DNA from: Antitrichia curtipendula
Lineage: Eukaryota; Streptophyta; Bryopsida; Hypnales; Leucodontaceae
NCBI GenBank assembly: GCA_951230915.1
Contig: OX579639.1
Span: 24,676,001-24,740,000 of the forward strand
Direction: 5' to 3'
Length of the DNA: 64,000 nucleotides
Numbering within the stretch: position 1 is the first letter of the stretch; each line of letters starts with the position of its first letter. Both the position numbers and the translations under genes were made by a program. This document shows, in pieces, positions 13,003-23,388 of this stretch. A model generated the notes under the pieces. It was not told the origin of the DNA. It was given only the letters and a program-made list of their open reading frames with translations, and did no database searches.

Positions 13003-15843
13003 ATGGACCCAGCAAGTGTTATCGAAGCAGAGGAATACTATTCAAATGACAATGTTCAAATTCAGCAAGGGGAGGAATTGGACATTCCCGAATGCGAAGG
13101 TGTTCCACGAAGTCTTTGGAGCACAAAGTTAGTAACACTTTTCAATGAGGGTGGTCTTGCAGTAGCCGAAGGGATTTGTCACAGTGTAAGCTCCGAGCTT
13201 GTAGTTGGTGCTACAGGTGCACTTGGCGATTCTTATGTTGCCATCCAGATCTCGAAGACCTTGGATGCCAATCATGTTCCAGATGAATGGAGGTTTTCCG
13301 TCTGTGCATGGCCGATTGAGAACGTGTTCTATAATGGTACAAGTCTTCGGAATCACGAGCTTCGTTACAATTTCAATTGTCGTCAGGCAGCTCTTTTGGG
13401 TCCTCCGTCAACACGGAGCACACGGTATACGAGTACAGTGAGGAACCCGCCAAGAGAGACATGTGTGAAGGCCAAAGGTCTTCTCACTCAAGACTCCATA
13501 AATAGTGTTTCAAGCAACACTTGTTGTGTCAACAATTGCGTTCAACCGTTTTCTAGAGACAAGATTAGAGCTTTTCGAGAGCGTATGTATCGTGACACAT
13601 CTTATAAATTTTGATATCACATGAAGCTTGATGTTCATAGACAAGTTCATCGTGATACGCAAGGAAAGAGGATGGTCACCGTGGAGGGTATAGATGTTTG
13701 TCTGTCTGCTTGGAGGCACATTGCTGGAGTATCAGAAGCAACTTTTCATCGCTTTCAAGGATATGCGGACCATGGTTTCAATGCCCGGCCCCACGGAAAT
13801 ACGAGTCTGCGGAAGCCTTGAAAGCACACCGAGCAAGCCACTGCCACTTTGAGGTGCATTCTAGAGAAGAACGCTGATCACATGCCTCACCGTACTCGGA
13901 CGCTGAAGTTGGGCGAGAAGGTAGTCTCCATGATTCTTCCGGCTACTTGGAAATAGAAGGAAGCCATTCCTGAAATTAACTCTGTGAACACGGTCTTTGG
14001 ATTGAAGGAAGTATCTACATCCAATTTGAGCAAGATCAGGAAGGTGAACTTCTCAGAGTTTGACGCCAAGAAACCTGGAGACAATTTTGCACGTTGTTCT
14101 ACATGTGATAGATACCATTCACTTAGGAGAAGTGCACCTGCTGGGTCTCAATCAGCTTTAACATGGGCCAAGAAGTTAGATTTGCATTTGGTTGTTGCTA
14201 GGGCGCACAGGGAATTGTATTATGCAAATCGTTACAGGTCAAGTTCCTACCCACATGAGTGCTTGACGATCATGCATGATAAAATGGATCATGCAAAGAC
14301 CGCTTCCCCCGTTTTCTCCCACAAACACAAGGCTATTGATGGTCTGATCAGGTTGCCTGTATCCGTAACCGGTATGATAGCCCACGGTCATGGTGATGTC
14401 CGTTATGCCCATTATGGCTTGGACATCTTCTCTCATGATTCCAACTACACAGTCGGCTCCTTTGCTAAGTTGTTGCGAGATTTGGGATTGCCCCCAAAGT
14501 ATTCTTCTAGGGAATTGTTTGTTGGCTCCAAGTCAGCTTCTCTTTTCGATGCAATTCTACAAGGAGATCACATTTGCAAAACATCTCTTCGACCAGTTCC
14601 AGAGATCCCAATTTTAGGGCTGTCACTTCCTCCAATTTTAAATGTTCAGATGGACAATGCTACTGGTGACAATAAGAATAGATTTGTGTTTTGCTTCTGG
14701 TCCCTTCTTGTTGCCAAATTTTTTTTCTGGGAAGTGTATGTGAATTTTATGCTCGTGGGACATACTCACGATGACATTGATGCATTGTTTGGGAGGTGGA
14801 GCATGTTGCTGAAGAAGGAAAACTTTCCCACCATTCCTTCACTCATGAAGTCCTTCATGGACGTAGAATCGGTTCCTACAATTCCCCATCTTGTAGAAGA
14901 AGTGCCTGATTTTAAGGCTTTCATTCAGGGGTTCATCATGGAGGGAGACGAGTCACTTGTTGGGCACACCAAGGCTCAGCAATTCAAGTTCTACCTGGAG
15001 TCAAATGACTGTCCAATCATGAAGTACAAGCTTCTGTGCACGGATGTAGACTGGCTGCCTAAAGAAGGTGGAGGCATTAAATTATGGCAAGAAGACTCTG
15101 AAGGTCGGAGTTTGTGGCCGCGTGGAGAGCTGGTCCCCGTTTTCCCACGCCCCATGAGAGGTATTGATGACATATTCAAGGGTTTAATGGGATTCATCAA
15201 TTATTGGGAGAAATTGTCCAACGAAGACCAAACTGGGGAGTACAGAAGACGATATGAGCACTTAATATACTACTGGCGAGCAGTGAAAGCAGTGTTGCAT
15301 GAACCAATTGAACCTCCATCTTCTTTGAAAGATGACTTTTGGCCATCCACTCGTATTGTACCGACGATCGAAGATCAGTTTGAAGATAATGATGAGATTC
15401 GGGAAGAGTTTGCAGAGGATGACATCTATGTTGGGCAATTACGCGATTGCCCACAACAATCCTTTCGGGTAATGCGTGATGTGTATGCAGGATACTTTCT
15501 TGCTATTCGTCCCGCGGATGGCAATGCAAAGCCCGTTTGGATTGCAAGAGCCTTGTCTGATCCTAATAGCAACCCCGAAGAACCGAATTCTGTGCTCATT
15601 CAGTATTTCAAGCCCACATCAAGAAACCAAAACATTCAAGAATTCTACACTGGTTGGGATTCTACAGGAGGATTACGGTGGAAGGTTGACGAAGCTCTCC
15701 GTCCCATTTGGGAGCATACAGATTCTTTGATGACTGCATGGAAGTCACAGATCAAGAAGGATACGACTCAATGTAGGCTGAAGATTCCGGCCGCTCAAAT
15801 TGAAGTGATTCACGATAGTCTAGCTGCCTTGAATTCCACTTGA
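13003..15843 (+). pseudogene. DUF7869-like putative transposase, copy 1 (three in-frame stops)
   Basis: One reading frame runs from ATG 13003 to TGA 15841-15843 (~946 codons), broken only by TGA 13612-13614, TGA 13819-13821 and TAG 13954-13956. The longest intact part is residues from 13984. Visible motifs are a CxxCDRxH zinc-knuckle-like segment (about 14095-14120), LNVQMDNATGDNKN (about 14638-14679) and VGHTHDDIDALFGRWS (about 14755-14802), which match the DUF7869 family as I recall it; an RNase H-like integrase/transposase fold is inferred. Against the copy at 49660, two stops sit where the other copy has an Arg codon and the third where it has TGG, so they look like C-to-T decay. It is preceded by the type-A palindrome array. 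It could instead be a non-transposase TE protein of the same family. Confidence 0.8.
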
Positions 15844-16263
15844 GTATAAATATTACTCTACTCAATTCATTCTATAGTAATACTTTGCTTTTATATTGTG
15901 TAGATAATACTTCTGTTTTTCTTATAGAATTTTGTATTGTGTGTCATACAAGAGACGTAATATATTTATGTGTTAAGTGTTTTTATACTATAGATTTGCT
16001 TTACCTAAGCATTAGAAATTCTATGTCGCGTCGTATACAATAAATAGTATAAGTTTATATGTTTTGATTTAATTTTATGGATTTCCATTGGAATCACGGT
16101 TCCAAGTGTATTAATTGCTTTTATGAAGCAATTGCATTTATATTTGATATGAATATATTTTAATATTGCATTCTACCTTTACATGTCTCTATGATTGCCT
16201 TTAATATCTTTCTAAATTAACTATAGAAAATGCATTTCAATATCTGAAAGAATTCTAAAAAAA
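15844..16263. other. AT-rich 3' flank of DUF7869-like copy 1
   Basis: AT-rich, with no gene. It is the likely 3' untranslated region and right end of the element carrying copy 1. No terminal inverted repeat could be matched to the left end, which lies outside the window. Confidence 0.4.
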
Positions 16264-16950
16264 TGGTAGTGGGTATTACTACTTTTTATTTTGTTAACGT
16301 TTTTAGCACTTGTCACATTTTTGGATAGGGGTTTCTATGTTGTTACAACTTTCTTGCTTGCCTAGCCTACTTAGCAGCACCAAGTCATGTATATTTCATA
16401 GGTGCTTGTGAGCCCTCAAGTTAGCACTTGAAGCTCTGGATTTATTTTTCGCGATTTATTGTTAGTTTTTAGTGTTAATTCACGCAAAATAGCATGAATT
16501 AGTAGTTGAGAGGAGTTTGGTAGAAGTCCCTACCAGATTAGTGAGGAACCTTCCTAAATTCATGGAAAGCACAAAATACTATGCTTTTCTATGTTTATGT
16601 CTTAAGTTCAGTGCCTTAGAGTCCATATTAACGTATTAGAGAGATGTGATGAAGTGAGAGTTAGCCAGTTCTAGTGTCTTGTCCATGTAACACTTGACAT
16701 GTGAATACATGTGACATCCTGGCTAAAGTACAAGAGTCCATATCAAGGTTTAGAAGTATCTCGATCCAATTCATATAGAATATGGATTAGTTGCATGAAG
16801 ACCTATAAATGTTGAGGAATATGAATCAGAATGCAAAGTAGAAGAAGGGCGAGGTGATTGGAGCTTACAGAAAGGTGCTTTTAGGGTAAAAGCATGCCAA
16901 GAGATCAACAGCGGAGCTAATCATCCACAACAACCCCGGTACTAGAATAA
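16264..16950 (+). repeat. Repeat R1, contiguous copy
   Basis: This block is closely similar to two separated blocks on the right side of the window: 16264-16405 matches 57018-57160, and 16421-16945 matches 61144-61647. Shared words include TTTTTAGTGT and ATGGAAAGCACAAAATACT. It is probably an LTR or other retroelement end. The contiguous state here shows that the right-hand copy has been split by about 4 kb. Confidence 0.75.
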
Positions 16951-17978
16951 TTTTCCCCCCGGGCGGAAATTATTAAGGAATTGCTAAAATTAGCATCCTT
17001 ATTGGAGGTTTGGTTTTGCCCTTGGCCTTTGGACACTTCCCAAAAGATTGCCCAAAAGTTTCGGGATTTTACAAAACTCCACGATGACTCCATGGGAAGT
17101 CAACCGCCTTTGAAATTGATTGTAATTTCTTAGAAATTACCCAGAGTGCGGTAAAATCTCACTAAAAATTAGATTAGAGTTTTATATATTAAATGAGCGA
17201 CTTGTCAAGTTTGAAGACTTTCTGATAGTCAGAAGTACCCGAATCGGCATCGACATCAAATTTAACAAGAATTTACAACACGACGACGAGTTGACCGGCG
17301 AGCCAGGAGCTAGCGGTGTCCGAATGTCGCAAACAAGGAATGTTTTCTTACTACCACGAACCTTCCAGGCAACCCTAGCCAATTAGTTTTCTCGGGAAAC
17401 TCAAATTCCATTAGTTGGGATTTTGGCTTTTCTCTAGAATTACTGTTAGTGGTTTTTACAAATATTTACAACCTGGAAGAAGGGGGAAGGGGGTCCTGTA
17501 GACTAATTGGGGTCTTCTGAACGCGATGGCGCAATCGGTTTTCAAATTGGAGTTTTTCCCTAAAAGATAGATAGGGTCAGCTCTTAGTTTGACTTTTTTA
17601 GAGTAATTTGTAGTAATTCGAGGTTAATTAACAAAATATCTTGGTAAAAATCGAAGATTGGATTTAGTTAAGATGTCAAATCTTTCCTTTAAAAGCCAAT
17701 TTAGATTAAACTAAGAATATTTGGATTTGACCTAGGATTAATTTGCAAAATATCTAGGTTAGTTAGGGTTATTTTCATAAAATCTTTGGGGACAATCAAG
17801 GATTTGATTTAGGCAAGATGTCAAGGCTAATTAAAGCCTTCAAGGAACTTGCTTGAGGACCTTCCTTCCTATTAAACAAAGATTAAATGCAAAATATCTC
17901 ATAGTAGTTTAGAATTTAGTTAGGTAGTTAGTTAAACGTTTTTTAACCGACAACTTACCGGGGAAGGCTTGGCTCGAG

Positions 17979-17986
17979 TATAAAAG
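17979..17986 (+). promoter_or_regulatory. TATA box inside the retroelement
   Basis: GTATAAAAGGCC lies in a GC-richer context, followed within ~70 bp by pyrimidine-rich sequence. It resembles an LTR U3 core promoter and drives no coding sequence I can see. Confidence 0.45.
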
Positions 17987-18413
17987 GCCTCCCCCCGAGG
18001 TTGTCGGTACCCTCATTCTTATACCCTCACTCTCATTTTCTTGGTACTGACACGTTGTCAGACCAAACCTTATTTTGATTTCCTTATTGTTGCTCTGTTG
18101 TGCTACCAACACGTTGTTGGAGCACTTTTAAGCCAAAAATTGGCTAATTCCTTCTAAATTCTTTGTACTTTTCACTAATTCTCTTGTGCTTTGAAGGACT
18201 AGAGGGTCCCTTCAAAACATATTGCTTTCCTTTGAATTTGGAGGTTGAAAGCCCCAAAACTTTGATTCTTTGCTTAAGATTACTTGAATACGAATCCATT
18301 GTAGTACGTGAACGCATTTGGTACTAAATACTTAAAGCGGCGAGGCTTGACCTTGCCAAAAGTATTTTAGACTAATTTCCTACTCAAAGATCGTTGTATA
18401 ACGGAATTTGAGG

Positions 18414-18790
18414 TTTAATTGCTAATGTTCGGTTAAACACTTTCATGTGTACCTCCTTTAGCAGTTAATTGATTGACTTTGACTTGAAATTTCGGAAGAT
18501 TCGTTTCTAATGTTCGGTTAAACACTTTCATGTGTACCTCCTTTAGAATCTAACTTTCGAAATACTTAAATTGGCTTAAGAAGTTCCGTTTGTCCTGGGA
18601 TTGCTCCCGCATGGCAAAGCTTTGACTTTTTGAAACCTGGAAATGGGTACTTGAAACTTAAGATTTACTTAAATCGCTCCGTTTGTCCTGGGGTTGCCCC
18701 CGTACGGCGAAGCTTTGGCCCTTAAAAGTTAAAATTTGCCATTTGAAACTTAGATTTACCTCATACGGCGAAGCTTTGACTTAGAATCAC
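18414..18790 (+). repeat. Internal short direct repeats in the retroelement
   Basis: The phrase CTAATGTTCGGTTAAACAC, continuing through TTTCATGTGTACCTCCTTTAG, occurs at about 18423 and again at about 18508. A second set with CCGTTTGTCCTGG...GGC(A/G)AAGCTTTG occurs at about 18587 and 18679, with a shortened copy at 18762. The reverse complement of the second set is repeated in the inverted copy at 54950-55300. Confidence 0.8.
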
Positions 18791-19205
18791 AAAATAAGAT
18801 TCCTTTGAAACTTATTTAAAGTTCGAGCTTTGTTGTTTTGTTTCTCTTTTATTTGGAGCACAGGTGGTGAAGGTATTTTTGCCTCCACGTGGCCATTTCG
18901 TTGCTTTTAATTTCATCATTCATTGCTGTGTTTTCATTTCAAATAGCTAGATTTATTACCTTAAAATTTCATAGAAATTAGTTCTGTTGTGGCATTGTGT
19001 GTTTCCCTTACACTTATCAAAATTTAACCTCCCTTTATTTTTTAGAAAGAATTCTCTAAAAGATTGCTTGAGTTTTTTCCCTTAAAAGAAAAATTCAGTC
19101 TTTTATCGAATCTCAAAGATTTTAATCTTTCAGTTAAAGGCTTGAAGGCAATAACAGTTCAAAATTAAAATAGCCCGAAGGCGAGGTCGAACCATCTGAA
19201 AGACG

Positions 19206-19316
19206 GAAGCCAGCTGCGGAACGAACTGGGTGGGAACGAGCTACGGGAACAAGCTGGGCGGGAACGAGCTGCGGAAACGAGCTGCGGGAACGAGCTGCGG
19301 GGACAAGCGGCGGGTA
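19206..19316. repeat. GC-rich tandem GGGAACGAGCTGC-type repeats
   Basis: Irregular 12-15 bp units of GGGAACGAGCTGC, GGAAACGAGCTGC and GGGACAAGC form a GC-rich island within AT-rich retroelement sequence. Confidence 0.75.
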
Positions 19317-19797
19317 CCAACTGAGTGCAGGCGGGTATCGACCCAGTAAATCAGACGGCCACAACACCGCGAGAAGATCGGACAGCTGCGAGAAGGCGTG
19401 GGGGAGCTTGAGGCTGTCAAGGACTGCTGCGATCTGGTTCGGTAAGTGCAGGACCCATTTCAACAGTCCAGGGACCATTTCGAGATACAGAAAAGGAATT
19501 GGAGGTTCAGGATACATACAAACCCGCTATTAAAATTGGATACAAACATAAAATAAGTTGCTATAACAATTTGCAAACTTAAATCTAAAGCATAGGCGGT
19601 TGTTGCCACGCTACCAACTTTTTTGCAAATTTTGGAAAATTTGAACACCAAGGATTTTGGACTAACATTCGCCTCGGTTCTTAAATCTCTCAAAACACCA
19701 TCGCCAAGAATTCAAACAACAACAACATCATAAGAAGTGGAAGAAAGCGAGATCATAAGAAGGTTAACAAGGGAGGACGAAGAATAAAGGAGTTAAG

Positions 19798-19975
19798 GTT
19801 AGTATCTTACTATTGAGAATTGAATTGTTTTGATTCTTCTATTCTTTTCGTTAGTATCTTACTATTGAAATTTGGATTGTTTTGATTATTCTATTCTCTT
19901 CGTTAGTATCTTACTATTGAATTTTGGATTGTATTGATTATTCTATTCTTTTCGTTAGCATCTTACTATTGACGT
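19798..19975. repeat. 52-bp tandem repeat, about 3.4 copies
   Basis: Units begin GTTAGTATCTTACTATTGA at 19798, 19850 and 19902, with a partial fourth (GTTAGCATCTTACTATTGA) at 19954. Confidence 0.9.
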
Positions 19976-20392
19976 TAGATTGTTTGGATTGCAAAATTCC
20001 TTTTACTATTCATCGATAGATTTGTTTTGATTATTTTAAGCTTATTTTATTAGATTACTATTCATTCGACTGATTTTAGTTATTAATTAAGATTCCAAAG
20101 ACAAATTAGTTGTTATTTTGTTGTTTGGGTTTTGTTTTATTAGGCCTAATAAGCCAAATAGATACAAACAAACACCAACTAATATCTTGGAATATTTAAC
20201 AAAATAACGATTAAACAATTGGCAATCGAATAAACTACTATTCATTGAAATTGGGGAAAAATGAATTAAATTTATTATTAATTTCCTAAAATCAAAGGAT
20301 TAGTTTTAAATTGCCAAAACTAACAGACTTGGACTTTTTAGATAGGTTTAGAAACAATAATACTAAGATTTCTTCCAAATACATGAAAGGCA

Positions 20393-20470
20393 ATGGAGAA
20401 TTTCGAGGAGACGATTATGATGGTGTTTTGCAATGATGGGACGATCGACATTCTCGATACTGAGGTATGA
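20393..20470 (+). other. Possible small exon with splice donor
   Basis: A 25-codon frame opening at ATG 20393 reads MENFEETIMMVFCNDGTID and onwards, and the bases after its last Glu codon are GTATGA, a plausible 5' splice donor. It stands out from the surrounding non-coding AT-rich sequence, but no partner exon was identified. It could be the first exon of a captured gene fragment or chance. Confidence 0.2.
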
Positions 20471-21577
20471 ATTTCCAAACTTTTCTTTTGTTTTCTCTTT
20501 TGCTTTCATTCTTTAAAAATTAGATTAGAAAACTAAAATTAACAAAATTAGGAATCCGATAGCTAGTTAAAATTTAAAATCATTGGAAAACCTTAAAAAA
20601 CTTAACTATAATCGTGAAAGTAATAATTAGATTAACTTTGAGTGAATTTGGAAACCGAAATAGTAATTTCATCCAAAGGAATTTCAAAAGAAATCTAACA
20701 TAATTTAAGAATCTAGGAAATATTAGAATAATTGGGGAGATTAAACCCTAATTTATCCCTTAAATTCTACATAAAATTTATTTGAAACCAAATTCCATCC
20801 AATTAAGGGGAATTTTCATTCATAAGTTTTTACCTAGAAGTCCAAAATTCTTACTTTTTACCATTATAAGAAGTAATTTATCACTTTACCCATAAAAAAC
20901 CATAAAATTAAAGAAAATCACTAAATTTAGAATAATAACTTAGAATTAGGCTTAATTAAAGAACAATTAGGAATATTCTCAAGGAACAACTAGGGGATCT
21001 TTGGAAACCATAATCTTTTAGAGAATCTTTTGAAGATTTCAAATCCACCTTTTACTTTTAAAATTACTTTAATTTGAAAAGATAAAAGTGTGGATGAAGA
21101 TTTGACCTAAATTTGGATGAAAATTCCGAAAATAGGTTAAAATTAGGTTTACTCAAAATTCCATTAGTTAACTTAATCAACCTTTTAACTCTGAAATTTA
21201 GATTTATTTCACATTATTTTGCCATTTTTAGTTGACAGATGAAGTTTTTAGGATAGAATTAGGACCGGATTTCATCCACGCATAACGTTTGCTAGGAATA
21301 TTAGAATCCAGCTTGCTTTACCATTTCGGAAAGGGCAAATTGTATTCTTTGATTTACATTAGGTAGAATTTTAGTTAGCTGGAAGTTTAATCGCATTCAA
21401 TCAACCTTTAACAACCTTTATTTCTTAACTATTAGTGTGTTTTGAAGCATTTAAATTAGGTAAAATCAACATAACAAAAGTGTCCATTGCTTGGAAGGCC
21501 AAAGAACACTACGTTTAATTTCATCCCCTAGAAATTACTTTTCATGCCGCTAGAATCCGTGTGCACGTTTTACCTCT

Positions 21578-21590
21578 AAAGGGGGGAGAT
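21578..21590 (+). other. Polypurine tract-like sequence
   Basis: AAAGGGGGGAGAT resembles a retroelement plus-strand primer, which normally lies just upstream of the 3' LTR. If real, the right LTR of the 16960-21590 element would begin near 21591. Confidence 0.35.
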
Positions 21591-22680
21591 TAAAACACTC
21601 ACAGTGCTCGTCCAAACTCAACGAGAATTGAACTTAGGCCGCTTGAATGAGATAAACATTCCTGTACAACCAACTTTGGACTTCATGACTTGGTGTTCAA
21701 TAGATGGCATGATCTTCACATATATAAATTGAAACACGATTATTATATAGAATTGTATTATATTTAAAGAGCTACTAAGTACAGTAAACTCTCATTTTAA
21801 TAGAAATTATACTTTACAACTAATAGCTTAGTGCTTATCACCCTAGATTTGCTAAACTCAAAATTCAATTTTTGGACGTCTATATGGATACTGTTATTTT
21901 GAGAGGGGCCGAAACTCTCAAAATATTAAATATAGTGTTTTTGTCTATTAGGGGGAAGTCTAGGTGTTGAAGTTTCTAGAGAGTCTTCTGTTTCAGGATA
22001 GCTGTTCTTAGGTTAAGGTTTGCCTTTCAAGAGGAAGGGGGAGCGCTTGCCAAAGTCTGAGAGGTCCTGTTGTTTCCGGGAGAGAGAGACAGGAAGATAA
22101 CTAGATCCCTTAGTTAATAGAGTACCATGTTTAGGCTGTTAGGATTGGGTCTAGGTAGGTCTGTCGTTGTAGTAAGAGAGGATACAAGGGGAGGTTTCCT
22201 GAGTGACCTGTTGGACCTGAATCAATCCCAGTCCGGCTGTGAGGAAGTACCCGTATCCGGGAGTTTTGTGTTGTTTCTTTGTGTGTTTTGTGTTGTTTAG
22301 TGAAACTCCATTCACTCTAAACTATTGGAGGGTAGGGTATACGTTCCCTCCCTTAATCCCAAGAGCAGAACCCTCTTAATAGAGGTTAAACTACTTTGGT
22401 TACTAAGGAGTTGATACAAACTAGGTTGTTCTTTGGTTTGTGGAAGTTGGTGAATAGTATTGAAATAGCTTAAGATCAAAAGGAAGTTTTAAGAGGTGTA
22501 GGATAAGGAAGTGAGAGTTCGAGTCTGAAAATTCGGATTCCTTTCTCTTAAGCTGTTTCCTATTTTCGTATAAGGGAAACCCGGAATTTTGGTGATGTTA
22601 CAAATAAAATCCTTTGGGAACGATACACGAGTCACTTTAGGTGTTTTTAAGTCTATTTAACATCTAAAAGTGGGATTTGT
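21591..22680. repeat. Retroelement-derived repeat R2, copy 1
   Basis: No gene seen. The part at 21620-21960 resembles 57160-57480: similar CAAATTC/GAACTTGG words, then CATGACTTGGT and TTCAATTTTTGGA, then a hairpin. The remainder to 22680 has no recognised match. Confidence 0.5.
21895..21925. repeat. Covarying hairpin in repeat R2, copy 1
   Basis: Left arm TATTTTGAGAG (21895-21905), 9-base loop, right arm CTCTCAAAATA (21915-21925). The related copy at 57421-57451 has the same stem position and loop length with a compensating A-T to G-C change. Confidence 0.6.
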
Positions 22681-22782
22681 GCTTTCTTGTGCTATGACAT
22701 CAGGGATTTGGAATCTCTTCAAGTACACCTCCAGACCCTTCACTTGGTCTTCCATGTCTGCAGAGACACAACACCAGAACTC

Positions 22783-22803
22783 TTTAATTCGAGACGAGTT
22801 AAG
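22783..22803. repeat. Type-B palindromic site left of the giant hAT
   Basis: TTTAATTCGA, central G, ACGAGTTAAG: a 21-bp site of the family otherwise found at 39193-39760. With the 16.3-kb hAT removed, this site joins that array, so the hAT inserted right at the edge of the site. Confidence 0.75.
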
Positions 22804-22810
22804 CTGTATG
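22803..22810. repeat. Left target-site duplication of the giant hAT
   Basis: GCTGTATG directly before the left terminal repeat, repeated exactly at 39114-39121. Eight base pairs is the standard length for hAT elements. Confidence 0.93.
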
Positions 22811-22821
22811 CAGGGTTGACA
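22811..22821 (+). repeat. Left terminal inverted repeat of the giant hAT
   Basis: CAGGGTTGACA, the exact inverse of 39103-39113. The next ~60 bp keep partial inverse similarity to the right end through GGACGTCCGGACGTCCG words. Confidence 0.93.
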
Positions 22822-22829
22822 AATTGGAA

Positions 22830-23290
22830 CGTCCGGGGGCAAATTACGTCCAAAAATCGGACGTCCGGACGTCCGGACGCAGCGTCCGCAGACGCTGTTG
22901 CGGACGCAGTGGACGTAGTGGCCACCGTCCGCTGGACGCAGACCACGGGACGGGCGGACGGGGCGGACGGCGGTCGGCCGACGGGCAGTTCGACTCGGAC
23001 GATCCGGCCGCCCGATCCAGCGGACAGTCAGTCTGTCCGCTCGATTGGACGGTCAGACCGGCCGCTCGATCCAGCGGACAGTCGGTCCGACCACTCGATC
23101 CAGCGGACGGCCAGACCGTCCGATCGAGCGGACAATAGGTTCGTCCGATCAATCGGACGACCTAGTTCGCTTCGGGAGGTTTGGGAGGGCGTCCGCAGCC
23201 GGACCTACTTTAGGTTTGGTGGCGGACGGGTATAAAGGCGGACGGCCCTTCCATTTTTCCTCACTTCTTCTCTCCATTTAGAGGTGGAAC
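22830..23290 (+). promoter_or_regulatory. GTCCG/CGGAC array 1 (left subterminal, upstream of RING gene)
   Basis: A GC-rich block packed with GTCCG and its inverse CGGAC, many paired as GTCCG-N6-CGGAC (for example N6 = ATCGAG near 23117 and ATCAAT near 23137). It runs from the left terminal repeat to the TATA box at 23231. Subterminal repeats in hAT elements are known transposase-binding sites (for example AAACGG in maize Ac). The combined role as upstream promoter element is inferred from position. Confidence 0.75.
23230..23237 (+). promoter_or_regulatory. TATA box of the RING cargo gene
   Basis: GGGTATAAAGGCGG lies at the downstream edge of array 1 and ~155 bp before the ATG at 23389. The truncated copy at 59500-61145 begins just downstream of this point (equivalent of about 23247). 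Confidence 0.65.
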
Positions 23291-23388
23291 CCGTGTCGGA
23301 CGTTACAACCGTTGCTTCATTGTGCTGTTTGCTCCTATACGGGTGGAGAGTGAGGTCAATTATTTTTTGATATCACTTGTCGTCAGCC

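Larger units (their letters stand above)
16960..21590 (+). mobile_element. Large non-coding LTR-retroelement derivative (plus orientation)
   Basis: No long reading frame. Extensive similarity in inverted orientation to 52930-57000 shows one family: a GAAATTACCCAG...AAAATCTCACTAAAAATTAG block (17130-17170 versus reverse of ~56260-56300), a GATGGCGCAATC block (17525 versus reverse of ~55920), ACGGCGAAGCTTTG words (18700-18780 versus reverse of 54950-55290) and TCCATTGCTTGGAAGGC (21483 versus reverse of ~52970). A TATA box and a purine tract fit an LTR retroelement lacking genes. Exact LTR borders could not be set. Confidence 0.65.

Noticed and set aside
22687..23235. Overlapping long frames on both strands over GTCCG array 1
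   Set aside because: Repeated GC-rich pentamers lack stop codons in several frames at once; the translations are Arg/Ser/Asp repeats with no domain and no consistent frame.
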